Positions 1 to 6,038 of a stretch of DNA of 42,108 bases are shown in pieces. Position numbers and translations under genes: made by a program. Each line of letters begins with the position of its first letter. The first letter of the stretch is position 1. Source of the DNA: a virus. The notes beneath the pieces are model-generated. The model saw only the letters and a program-made list of their open reading frames with translations, was not told where the DNA came from and did no database searches. The stretch is taken from positions 1 through 42,108 of IMG/VR virus record IMGVR_UViG_3300025286_000036; one strand, 5' to 3'.

Positions 1-715
1 CGCATAAATCTTGATAATCTAGATCGGGAGTTAACGCGGTGTCTTCTATAACGCTTAGCGGGATATATTGACCATGCTTAGCAACTCCAATGCTAACAGG
101 TATACCAATACAACCCGCGGTTGCTTCGATGGCTTGTTGTACATTATAAAGCGCTGTGTAGTATTGTTCGTCAATATCGACAGTGTGTACAGCGCCATCA
201 CAACACGCACTAATAAAACCGTTTTGGTCGTTGCTATAGTCCTCGCCAAGTACTACAAGTTTAGCGCTAGGGAATAGATCTGGGTTTGTTACGATTGGCA
301 TGGCCTGATCCTCTTGTTTTGTTTTTATTGGCTGAGTCCGCGCGGCGTGTTGTGTCTCTGTTAAGCGTTCGCCGTTTAGATACCAATATTTATGCCCGCT
401 AGCACGTATGATCGCCGCGCCGTTTTCTCTGTGGAGATTGCCGTTTTTAAACCATTCTTTAGTACCGTTGGCCTTTTTATACGCTGGCTTGTCACCTTCT
501 CTGTGGCGCTTGCCGTTTTTAAACCATTCTTTAGTACCGTCGGCACCCTCAATCGCTGGCTTGTCACCTTCTCTGTGGATCTCACCGTTTAGCCACCATG
601 CTTTATAACCGTTGGCACCTTCAATCGCTGGCTTGTCACCTTCTCTGTGATTCTTACCGTTTAATTCCCAATATGTAAAACCGTTATTATATACTTTTAC
701 TGTGTATTCAATCAT
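1..715 (-). CDS. MORN-like repeat protein fused in frame to the next gene (partial at window edge)
   Basis: The reading frame is open from an ATG at 715 to the window edge (238 residues) with no stop. Residues 1-22 are the MIEYTVKVYNNG head shared with the two upstream paralogues. Three 24-residue HREGDKPA-type units and one HRENGAA unit follow, each with a W[YFW]-x-NG core like MORN-variant repeats. The paralogues' common tail (ending GHKVKVIK) is missing. After ARTQP the frame runs through what looks like the next gene's leader (GAGGATCAGGCC) into MPIVTNPDLF, a second, unrelated protein with its own start at 301. A deletion therefore seems to have fused two genes; the downstream part may also start independently at 301. 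Function unknown: MORN-type repeats are usually protein- or lipid-binding scaffolds, but nothing here proves that. Confidence 0.75.
   Translation of the reverse strand, partial: MIEYTVKVYNNGFTYWELNGKNHREGDKPAIEGANGYKAWWLNGEIHREGDKPAIEGADGTKEWFKNGKRHREGDKPAYKKANGTKEWFKNGNLHRENGAAIIRASGHKYWYLNGERLTETQHAARTQPIKTKQEDQAMPIVTNPDLFPSAKLVVLGEDYSNDQNGFISACCDGAVHTVDIDEQYYTALYNVQQAIEATAGCIGIPVSIGVAKHGQYIPLSVIEDTALTPDLDYQDLC
302..313 (-). promoter_or_regulatory. GAGGATCAGGCC leader inside fused gene
   Basis: GAGGATCAGGCC directly before the ATG at 301, identical in type to leaders at 716, 1112, 1652, 1911, 2804 and 3398. It shows that a second gene once began here, and translation may still restart at this site. 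Confidence 0.6.
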
Positions 716-832
716 GATCTGATCCCCGTTTTATTTAATTACTTTGACTTTGTGACCGAGTAACTTCTCGATATCGGCTACGGTTAGTTCTTTGGTTGGC
801 TGAGTCCGTGCGGCGTGTTCTTCCTCTGTTAA
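696..832. repeat. 137-bp direct repeat, copy 1
   Basis: Identical to 1092-1228 at a 396-bp offset. It covers the 3' end of one repeat gene, the gap and leader, and the start of the following gene. It marks a recent gene duplication. Confidence 0.9.
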
Positions 833-1111
833 ATGTTCGCCGTTTAGATACCATTCTTTAGTACCATTGGCATATATAACCGCCGCGCCGTTTTCTCTGT
901 GACACTTACCGTTTATATACCAAGATTTAGCACCGCTGGCATACTCAATCGCTGGCTTGTCACCTTCTCTGTGGAGGTCGCCGTTTAGATACCATGCTTT
1001 ATCACCGCTGGCATACTCAACCGCTGGCTTGTCACCTTCTCTGTGGAGGTCGTCGTTTATACACCAATGTGTACTACCGTTATGATATACCTTTACTGTG
1101 TATTCAATCAT
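731..1111 (-). CDS. MORN-like repeat protein, short paralogue
   Basis: 126 residues: head MIEYTVKVYHNG, then two HREGDKPA units and one HRENGAA unit, each about 24 residues with a GxKxWYxNG core, then a tail ending ADIEKLLGHKVKVIK. It is the smallest of three tandem paralogues; the next one upstream has four HREGDKPA units. The start is set by the ATG directly after GGGGATCAGATC, the same leader as its neighbours. Its 3' end and the following leader are identical over 137 bp to the 3' end of the 1127-1651 gene, so the pair arose by recent duplication. Role unknown. Confidence 0.8.
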   Translation of the reverse strand: MIEYTVKVYHNGSTHWCINDDLHREGDKPAVEYASGDKAWYLNGDLHREGDKPAIEYASGAKSWYINGKCHRENGAAVIYANGTKEWYLNGEHLTEEEHAARTQPTKELTVADIEKLLGHKVKVIK

Positions 1112-1228
1112 GATCTGATCCCCGTTTTATTTAATTACTTTGACTTTGTGACCGAGTAACTTCTCGATATCGGCTACGGTTAGTTCTTTGGTTGGCTGAG
1201 TCCGTGCGGCGTGTTCTTCCTCTGTTAA
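1092..1228. repeat. 137-bp direct repeat, copy 2
   Basis: Identical to 696-832; see that entry. First differing bases are at 695/1091 (T versus C) and after 832/1228. Confidence 0.9.
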
Positions 1229-1651
1229 GCGTTCACCGTCTAAGTACCATTCTTTATCACCGCTGGCATGTTCAACCGCCGCGCCGTTTTCTCTGTGGAG
1301 CTTGCCGTTTAGATACCATTCTTTATCACCGCTGGCATGTTCAACCGCTGGCTTGTCACCTTCTCTGTGGCGCTCGTCGTTTATGTACCATTCTTTAGTA
1401 CCGTCGGCACCTTCAACCGCTGGCTTGTCACCTTCTCTGTGGGTATTGCCGTTTATGTACCATTCTTTATTACCGTCGGCATACTCAATCGCTGGTTTAT
1501 CACCTTCTCTGTGGAACTCACCGTTTATGTACCATTCTTTAGTACCGTCGCCACCTTCAACCGCTGGCTTGTCACCTTCTCTGTGGTACTGGTCGTTTAG
1601 ATACCAAAATGTATTACCGTTATTATGTACCTGTACTGTGTATTCAATCAT
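1127..1651 (-). CDS. MORN-like repeat protein, long paralogue
   Basis: 174 residues with the same head (MIEYTVQVHNNG) and tail (TVADIEKLLGHKVKVIK) as the 731-1111 gene, but four HREGDKPA units plus one HRENGAA unit. Each unit is 24 residues (72 bp) with invariant W, NG and HRE positions; the variable positions lie just before GxKEWY. This pattern resembles MORN-variant repeats, which fold as short beta hairpins. No signal peptide or membrane segment is visible. The ATG follows GAGGATCAGATC. Length difference from the paralogues is explained entirely by repeat number. Binding partner and role unknown. Confidence 0.8.
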   Translation of the reverse strand: MIEYTVQVHNNGNTFWYLNDQYHREGDKPAVEGGDGTKEWYINGEFHREGDKPAIEYADGNKEWYINGNTHREGDKPAVEGADGTKEWYINDERHREGDKPAVEHASGDKEWYLNGKLHRENGAAVEHASGDKEWYLDGERLTEEEHAARTQPTKELTVADIEKLLGHKVKVIK

Positions 1652-1680
1652 GATCTGATCCTCGTTTTATTTAATAGAGT

Positions 1681-1727
1681 GCTGCACATAACCCACTAAC
1701 GCGAATGAGTTATAAAAAGCGCTATTA
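1681..1727 (-). promoter_or_regulatory. Covarying RNA hairpin element, copy 1
   Basis: On the minus strand a conserved TAGCGCTTTTTATA block precedes a hairpin with arms TAACTCATT and AGTGGGTTA. It starts at the stop of the 61-residue gene and lies about 20 bases before the next leader. Compared with copy 2 the stem has two compensatory pair changes. No U-tract follows, so it is not a standard terminator. Confidence 0.6.
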
Positions 1728-1910
1728 CTTAGCATTGTTATATTCTTCATTGATTACGTATTGGTTATCACCAATCGCTGATACGAAATTGCGTTCAATG
1801 GCATGGTGTAATAGCTCGTCTTCGTCTAGCTCAAAATTAAAGTTTGGCGCTTGCTCCATCCATAAAGTGTGCTTACTGTATACTTTGGCTTTGTTTTTTG
1901 TAGTAGTCAT
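1725..1910 (-). CDS. Small hypothetical protein
   Basis: 61 residues, acidic in the middle (FELDEDELLHHAIE), no membrane segment. It is accepted as a gene because the ATG follows the operon's conserved GAGGATCAGATC leader exactly as in its neighbours. Its stop is followed at once by one copy of the covarying hairpin element. The overlapping plus-strand frame lacks any such start signal. Function not recognised. Confidence 0.6.
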   Translation of the reverse strand: MTTTKNKAKVYSKHTLWMEQAPNFNFELDEDELLHHAIERNFVSAIGDNQYVINEEYNNAK

Positions 1911-1938
1911 GATCTGATCCTCAAGTTAAAAAAAAATA

Positions 1939-2604
1939 TTACTCAACACCTAATAGATGTTTGTGTTTAATTATTTGTGATTCAATTTCGCGCTGGTCGG
2001 CTTCGAGTACTGGCAAATCATTGTGAGCTTGTAACATTTGATCGAAGTCAACTAACGGTATAGCTTGATCGCGTGTCTCTGCTTTGTTGCTGAATACGTC
2101 GTACACGTTGACCCAGTTACCATATGACTGTTGCAGAGGAAAATTTTTATCTTCTAAGTATAGCGCTTGTGCTTCAACACGTAGCCAGCCGCCTGTAACT
2201 TGATCAATGGTGTAACGCTTCACGCCGTCGGTAACTTCTAACAGGTTATCAAGCATACCCTTTATCATGTCGCGGTACTTCTTATGCAATTGTCCATCTG
2301 CGTTCATGGTGTAACCACCTTTAGATAGTAATTGCTCCACGTTGGTTTTCGCTTCGTCTAAAAATATGTGAACGCTGTTCATGGCGTTAACACGGTTAAT
2401 TAGCTTAAAATGTAACGCTTTTTCTTCGCGGTCGTAATTAATAGTACGTAGACACATAACCACATAAGGGTAACCTCCATCGGTGATCATCTTGCCGTCT
2501 TGGTCGTATACCTTACAAGCAAGTACGCCGTCGTGGTCTACTGTGAAGCCTAGCGTATCCGCTAGCCTGTCGATTAATTTGCCGTCGCTGTGAAATTCGT
2601 TCAT
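1939..2604 (-). CDS. Hypothetical protein, 221 residues
   Basis: A soluble-looking protein with mixed alpha/beta composition and an acidic C-terminal part. No recognised motif, signal peptide or membrane helix. Its start (ATG at 2604) follows GGAGCTAAGACC, a diverged form of the GAGGATCAG leader used by its neighbours. It lies in the middle of the leftward operon, four bases after the stop of the small membrane protein gene upstream. Function not recognised. Confidence 0.7.
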   Translation of the reverse strand: MNEFHSDGKLIDRLADTLGFTVDHDGVLACKVYDQDGKMITDGGYPYVVMCLRTINYDREEKALHFKLINRVNAMNSVHIFLDEAKTNVEQLLSKGGYTMNADGQLHKKYRDMIKGMLDNLLEVTDGVKRYTIDQVTGGWLRVEAQALYLEDKNFPLQQSYGNWVNVYDVFSNKAETRDQAIPLVDFDQMLQAHNDLPVLEADQREIESQIIKHKHLLGVE

Positions 2605-2608
2605 GGTC

Positions 2609-2803
2609 TTAGCTCCAAATGTTAAATAAATTTACTGTTAAAAAACATGCTGCCACTAGTGCAACACCGTTGACTCTTAGCTTTACGCTGATCCAGTTAA
2701 AAGCTAGCCCTAATACGCACCATATTATGGTACTCAAACATGAGATAATAAAACGCGGGTTAGCATTCCAAAATTCTACTAGGGCTGTCATTAATTCGTT
2801 CAT
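2609..2803 (-). CDS. Small membrane protein with two predicted helices
   Basis: 64 residues. Two hydrophobic stretches, about residues 17-38 (FIISCLSTIIWCVLGLAFNW) and 46-63 (GVALVAACFLTVNLFNIW), are separated by a short basic loop with KLR, which suggests a two-helix inner-membrane hairpin. The ATG follows GAGGATCAGGCC. Such small membrane proteins in phage accessory operons are often host-takeover or superinfection factors, but no family was recognised. A holin role is possible yet unsupported by its position far from the lysis genes. Confidence 0.6.
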   Translation of the reverse strand: MNELMTALVEFWNANPRFIISCLSTIIWCVLGLAFNWISVKLRVNGVALVAACFLTVNLFNIWS

Positions 2804-2817
2804 GGCCTGATCCTCAT

Positions 2818-2850
2818 TGTGTACTTAATTGTGTACTTAATTATGTACTT
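2818..2850. repeat. 12-bp tandem repeat (TGTGTACTTAAT)
   Basis: Two exact TGTGTACTTAAT units and a third diverged one between the small membrane-protein leader and the 10-bp repeats. Confidence 0.7.
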
Positions 2851-2870
2851 TGTTGCATGGTTTAAAGATG

Positions 2871-2920
2871 CTTAAAGGTGCTTTAAGCACCTTAAAGGCG
2901 CTTAAAGGCGCTTAAAGGTA
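2871..2920. repeat. 10-bp iteron-like repeat (CTTAAAGGYG)
   Basis: Five adjacent 10-bp units: CTTAAAGGTG, CTTTAAGCAC (inverted), two CTTAAAGGCG and CTTAAAGGTA. The inverted unit makes a hairpin with arms AAGGTGCTT and AAGCACCTT (1-base centre). It overlaps the stop of the 2912-3397 gene. Confidence 0.7.
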
Positions 2921-3397
2921 TTGTTGCACGGTTTTGAATGTTTGATGATCAACCGCGGTTATGCTGTACAGTTGATAAATCATATAATCATCCCACCAAT
3001 CGCCATTAATATCATGTCCCGCGTCGTCAGTGTTATGCGTTTCATTCTCAAGCGCTTTGGCTTCTGCTGCTGCTTCGTCTTGCGCTTGTATGGCTTGTAC
3101 GGTGTGCTTTTCATAGTCGCCTATACGTAGCATTAGTTTAACGATGTAGTAACCACCTGTTGCTGGTGCTTCCTCTGCTACCGTGTCCGCGGTCGGTTGT
3201 TTCTGGTACTCATTAATACGTGAAACTGTCGCATCAAATTGTAGCGTTACGCGTTTTAGCGCGTCGGTGTACATGTTACGTTCCCAAGGTAGTGCGCCAA
3301 GTGCTTTCGCCTCTTTAATTTTGGACTCAAGGCGCATTATCTCACCTTGTAAATAGTTACGGCGGTGCAATAGTTGTGCTAAGTTAAAATCTGTCAT
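2912..3397 (-). CDS. Hypothetical protein with N-terminal coiled coil
   Basis: 161 residues. Residues about 8-65 are predicted helical with heptad-like spacing (RRNYLQGEIMRLESKIKEAK), followed by an acidic, Ala-rich linker and a short Trp/Asp-rich C-terminal part. No known domain seen. The start follows GAGGATCAGACC. The stop codon lies inside the first unit of a 10-bp tandem repeat (2871-2920). It is the first gene downstream of the RadC-like gene, separated from it by the second copy of the covarying hairpin. Confidence 0.65.
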   Translation of the reverse strand: MTDFNLAQLLHRRNYLQGEIMRLESKIKEAKALGALPWERNMYTDALKRVTLQFDATVSRINEYQKQPTADTVAEEAPATGGYYIVKLMLRIGDYEKHTVQAIQAQDEAAAEAKALENETHNTDDAGHDINGDWWDDYMIYQLYSITAVDHQTFKTVQQYL

Positions 3398-3430
3398 GGT
3401 CTGATCCTCAATGGTGTGTGTTTGATAGAT

Positions 3431-3478
3431 TGCTTCACATAGCCCGCTAAGCTAACGAGCTATAAAAAGCGCTATCGT
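3431..3478 (-). promoter_or_regulatory. Covarying RNA hairpin element, copy 2
   Basis: Second copy, starting at the RadC-like stop. Same TAGCGCTTTTTATA block, hairpin arms TAGCTCGTT and AGCGGGCTA. Pairs 3 and 7 are G-C here and A-T in copy 1, and the wobble pairs make sense only for minus-strand RNA, matching the direction of transcription. Possible RNA-processing site, attenuator or phage promoter. Confidence 0.6.
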
Positions 3479-4015
3479 TTATAGTAGTGATCTTTCGCCA
3501 TGCTCAGCAAAGCTATATGTCCCGATACCGCTTACAATGACATGATCAAGTACGCGTAAGTCCATCAACTGAGCAGCTTTGCATATCTTGTCGGTAATCT
3601 GGCGGTCGCTGTTCGATGCTTGCAATATGCCTGACGGATGATTATGGGCTAGTATCATGGCGTTTGCTCCAAGGTCTAACGCTCTTTTGATAACTTCACG
3701 TGGGTAAACTGCTGCACTGTCAACGGTGCCGACGGTCATTTCTTCATACTTGATAATGTGGTGTTGATTATCTAAAAACATTACTGCAAATATTTCTCTG
3801 TCGCTGGTCGATAGTTTCAGGCGTAAAAACTGACCTACTCTACGGCTACTGTTCATTAAATTACTACACGACTGCGTAATTTTAGAGGCCAATATATCAA
3901 GCGCTTTGTTTATTGTTGCCTGTTCTGACTCCGAATAAGCGTTATTTGTGCTAAATGGTGCAATGATATTGCTGTTTAATGGTGTGTGATTGATGCTAAT
4001 TACGTTGTTTAACAT
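3479..4015 (-). CDS. radC: RadC-like JAMM (MPN) domain protein
   Basis: 178 residues. The C-terminal two thirds match the RadC/JAB domain: a Glu pair at 91-92, then H124-N-H126-PSG with S and D137 ten residues on, giving the complete HxH-x10-D zinc site of JAMM proteins, and the family ending DHVIVSG-GTYSFAEHG. The helix-hairpin-helix N-terminus of chromosomal RadC is absent; residues 1-60 are a different, mostly helical region. Enzymatic activity of RadC proteins is not settled; the name reflects homology, not a shown DNA-repair role. Phage and plasmid copies often sit among anti-defence genes. It is the first gene of the leftward operon and is likely controlled by the palindromes upstream. 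Confidence 0.88.
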   Translation of the reverse strand: MLNNVISINHTPLNSNIIAPFSTNNAYSESEQATINKALDILASKITQSCSNLMNSSRRVGQFLRLKLSTSDREIFAVMFLDNQHHIIKYEEMTVGTVDSAAVYPREVIKRALDLGANAMILAHNHPSGILQASNSDRQITDKICKAAQLMDLRVLDHVIVSGIGTYSFAEHGERSLL

Positions 4016-4074
4016 GGTTTGAACCCTCTTTTAAGCTGTTTTTTGCGTTTCTGTTCTGTGTTTGTTGGTTTGTA

Positions 4075-4102
4075 GTTATACCACAATGGGGATGTAACAC
4101 AA
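4075..4102 (-). promoter_or_regulatory. Candidate sigma70-like promoter for RadC operon
   Basis: TTGTGT and TATAAC separated by 16 bases on the minus strand, about 60 bases upstream of the RadC ATG. The first palindrome lies 15 bases upstream of the -35. Confidence 0.4.
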
Positions 4103-4117
4103 GCTTTATTTTTAATT

Positions 4118-4131
4118 AACGAAAATTCGTT
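4118..4131. promoter_or_regulatory. Palindrome 1 (operator-like)
   Basis: AACGAAAATTCGTT, a copy of the ACGAAATTTCGT palindrome with one altered centre base. Confidence 0.55.
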
Positions 4132-4140
4132 GATTTAATA

Positions 4141-4154
4141 TACGAAATTTCGTA
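4141..4154. promoter_or_regulatory. Palindrome 2 (operator-like)
   Basis: TACGAAATTTCGTA, a perfect 14-bp palindrome, 23 bp from palindrome 1. Confidence 0.6.
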
Positions 4155-4178
4155 GCGAAAAGGGCTAAAATGCTAAAT

Positions 4179-4194
4179 CGACGTGCCCACGTCG
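4179..4194. promoter_or_regulatory. Inverted repeat CGACGTG-CC-CACGTCG
   Basis: Seven-base arms with a 2-base centre, between palindromes 2 and 3. Could be another binding site or an RNA hairpin. Confidence 0.45.
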
Positions 4195-4238
4195 TGTTTT
4201 AGGTTTAGCTATTAATTACAACGTGTTACAGCATAACG

Positions 4239-4250
4239 ACGAAATTTCGT
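4239..4250. promoter_or_regulatory. Palindrome 3 (operator-like)
   Basis: ACGAAATTTCGT, the same core as palindrome 2. Confidence 0.6.
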
Positions 4251-4599
4251 GTGGTATTTGGTGCGTGGTATTGTGAAGTGGCACGGGTTTTAAGGGGCTT
4301 GGCACCCCACATTGTTCCCCTTTAAGTTATTGATAAATCTGGATTTAATGTGTATTTTTAGCCTTTTTGGTGTGGAACGAAAAAAACTATCTACGGTATA
4401 GAGAAGAGAGAGAAGAGAGAGATCTATATATATATACCTTTAGAAGTTTATAATGTTGTTCCTCTGTTCCTATAGGGGTTATATAGAGTAATATCAGTAC
4501 TTTAGGGTGGAACCATAGCTCGTTCCACCTTGTCCGTTCTGTTCCTAAATGGATTAAGCCCAGGTTTATCAATAGCTTAGATATTAATCGAGGTTTTTA

Positions 4600-4628
4600 T
4601 AGACAAAAATAACGGTTTTGTGTATATT
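4600..4628 (+). promoter_or_regulatory. Candidate sigma70 promoter for 4673/terS
   Basis: TAGACA and TATATT separated by 17 bases; a second TATAAT lies at 4635-4640. About 45 bases upstream of the ATG at 4673. Confidence 0.5.
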
Positions 4629-4672
4629 ATCTAGTATAATTAATATCACACACAACAAAGCGAGCGTATTGT

Positions 4673-4906
4673 ATGCCCCAATCAACCGTACAGATCACAA
4701 CTAACGAGATGCGAGAGTTTTATTATAATTCGCTGATCAAAAAGATAGCCGAGTTTAAGCTCTGGAAGGGTGACATGAAAGAGATTGATTTCGATTTGCG
4801 TAGCGCTTACCGCTTGCGTAACCTGTTTGACTTTAAAGGTTGTACGGTTACGCTCACCTCAGACGATGTGAACCAATTAAAACGTATACTTAGTACTTCG
4901 GTATAG
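4673..4906 (+). CDS. Small hypothetical protein before small terminase
   Basis: 77 residues, charged, predicted alpha/beta, no membrane segment. It begins 45-50 bp after a good sigma70-like promoter and is followed 15 bp on by the small terminase gene, so the two are probably cotranscribed. No motif is recognised; a packaging accessory or regulator role is only suggested by position. Confidence 0.6.
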   Translation: MPQSTVQITTNEMREFYYNSLIKKIAEFKLWKGDMKEIDFDLRSAYRLRNLFDFKGCTVTLTSDDVNQLKRILSTSV

Positions 4907-4921
4907 GTAGAGGATTAAAAC

Positions 4922-5647
4922 ATGGCTACGAAGCGTTTTAAGCCCCTTAATGCTAATGAACTAACTGTATTGCAGCATAGACAAGCGGGTGACTCTGCAA
5001 TTGAAAGCTATCAGCGCGGTTATCCTCATGTACAACGCTATAAGCCCGATACGATTATAGCTAAGACTGAAAAGTTTTTTAATACGGATCGTATGAAGTA
5101 CTATATTTCGACTGATTTACCAAAACGCGACGATTTGCCAAAATTAGCGGGTCGTGGTGCAAAAGGTAAATATTATCCCGAACTGGTGATCGAGTGTTAC
5201 GAGTATTTTAATATTGCACCTGTTACGATTAAAGCGGTTGTTGATGAACACACGGGCGAAACTTCTTTAGAATCAACGGTTAACAACTTACCAACGAAAG
5301 CAGGTTTTGCGTGTCAAGTGGGTATTTTACAGAGTACGCTTGCCGATTACGCTATTCGATTAAACGAAAATGGAACGTTAAAATACCCAGAATTTGCCGC
5401 AGCATGGGCAAGTGCCAGAGACGCACAAGAAAATATACTAGTGTCAAATACCCTCGCAGGGCATTATAATGCGGGATTTGCCAAGTTTGTCGCACAAAAT
5501 TTGTTAGATTACCGAGAAAGCCGTGACCTGACCGTAGTCGATACGACACCGAAACCAGTAATAAATATCAACGTCGATATGACACCTGAACAGGCCGCGC
5601 AAGTATACATTGACCAAATGAAAGGAATTGAAGACAAGAAGAATTAA
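4922..5647 (+). CDS. terS: Terminase small subunit (DNA-packaging, gp3-like)
   Basis: 241 residues. The C-terminal half (about 115-205) resembles the P22 gp3-type small terminase: a PTKAGFACQVGI-TLADYA helix-turn-helix-like region, an EFAAAWASARDAQEN helix, and a GFAKFVAQNLLDYRE segment. Residues 8-60 (LTVLQHRQAGDSAIESYQRG, then KFFNTDRMKYYIS) look like the N-terminal region of another small-terminase family (Terminase_2). TerS recognises the packaging site and feeds DNA to TerL. An SD (GAGG) lies 8 bases before the ATG. Unusually it is 3.8 kb from TerL, with a leftward operon and the lysis genes between. Confidence 0.75.
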   Translation: MATKRFKPLNANELTVLQHRQAGDSAIESYQRGYPHVQRYKPDTIIAKTEKFFNTDRMKYYISTDLPKRDDLPKLAGRGAKGKYYPELVIECYEYFNIAPVTIKAVVDEHTGETSLESTVNNLPTKAGFACQVGILQSTLADYAIRLNENGTLKYPEFAAAWASARDAQENILVSNTLAGHYNAGFAKFVAQNLLDYRESRDLTVVDTTPKPVININVDMTPEQAAQVYIDQMKGIEDKKN

Positions 5648-5662
5648 AACAACAATAAAAAA

Positions 5663-5680
5663 GCACCTGCTAAGAGGTGC
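5663..5680 (-). terminator. Intrinsic terminator of leftward pair
   Basis: GCACCT and AGGTGC arms around a 6-base loop; on the minus strand followed by TTTTTTATTG. Confidence 0.8.
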
Positions 5681-5690
5681 CTATGATTAA

Positions 5691-5731
5691 AACCGTACCA
5701 AGACCACTGACCTTGAGTACGGTTATTTTTT
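5691..5731 (+). terminator. Intrinsic terminator of terS operon
   Basis: AACCGTAC and GTACGGTT arms (loop 18) followed by ATTTTTTG on the plus strand. Confidence 0.8.
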
Positions 5732-5733
5732 GC

Positions 5734-6036
5734 CTAAACTAATTTGAGTGCTTGCGAGAATACTTTAAACTGGTCGTGGTCAATAACTCCCTTGTCTAAT
5801 AATTTTTGAATCCTAGCAACACGAGCACGATACAAAAAGTTTTTATTCTGCTTGCTTCCGCTACCATTCCAATGTACCGCATTGATGTAACCAATGTCAT
5901 TGATCGAGATAAACCGTGATTTATGTTCCTTGTCACCACAGTATATCCATTGACCCGCTTGTAATTTTAACTGACCGTTGGCAAGTGCGCTACTTACTCC
6001 ACTATCCCACAGATTGATCGCTGGTAAATATTTCAT
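5734..6036 (-). CDS. Hypothetical protein, second gene of leftward pair
   Basis: 100 residues from the ATG at 6036 (MKYLPAINLW). A GTG five codons upstream is possible, but it overlaps the previous gene, whose stop ends 2 bases before this ATG, which suggests coupled translation. Soluble, basic C-terminus (RARVARIQKLLDKG). No family recognised. The gene ends just before a leftward intrinsic terminator at 5663-5680. It shares an operon with the ArdA-like candidate, so a related counter-defence role is possible but unproven. Confidence 0.6.
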   Translation of the reverse strand: MKYLPAINLWDSGVSSALANGQLKLQAGQWIYCGDKEHKSRFISINDIGYINAVHWNGSGSKQNKNFLYRARVARIQKLLDKGVIDHDQFKVFSQALKLV

Positions 6037-6038
6037 GA

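Larger units (their letters stand above)
398..1600 (-). repeat. Array of 72-bp MORN-like coding repeats in three tandem genes
   Basis: Across three genes, 72-bp units each encode a 24-residue HRE(G/N)xxPA...W-NG module. Units are copies of the same DNA with the motif CTTGTCACCTTCTCTG (plus strand) recurring every 72 bp, and the genes differ by unit number (2, 3 or 4 HREGDKPA units plus one HRENGAA unit). Confidence 0.85.
4016..4672. promoter_or_regulatory. Noncoding control region between RadC operon and TerS operon
   Basis: No gene above about 60 codons is supported. It holds three palindromes, an inverted repeat (4179-4194), an A/G and AT microsatellite (about 4401-4437) and candidate promoters for both directions. 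A possible 10-codon leader (ATG at 4171) is noted but unproven. Confidence 0.6.

Noticed and set aside
376-608. Open frames on both strands within the first MORN-like gene
   Set aside because: They are shadows of the 72-bp coding repeat and lack the leader used by every neighbour.
4171-4203. Ten-codon leader peptide with an AGGG SD and an internal hairpin
   Set aside because: Too short to support without expression or conservation data; recorded only within the control region.
4387-4572. 61-residue leftward frame
   Set aside because: Spans a GA/TA microsatellite and low-complexity sequence, with no leader or coding pattern.
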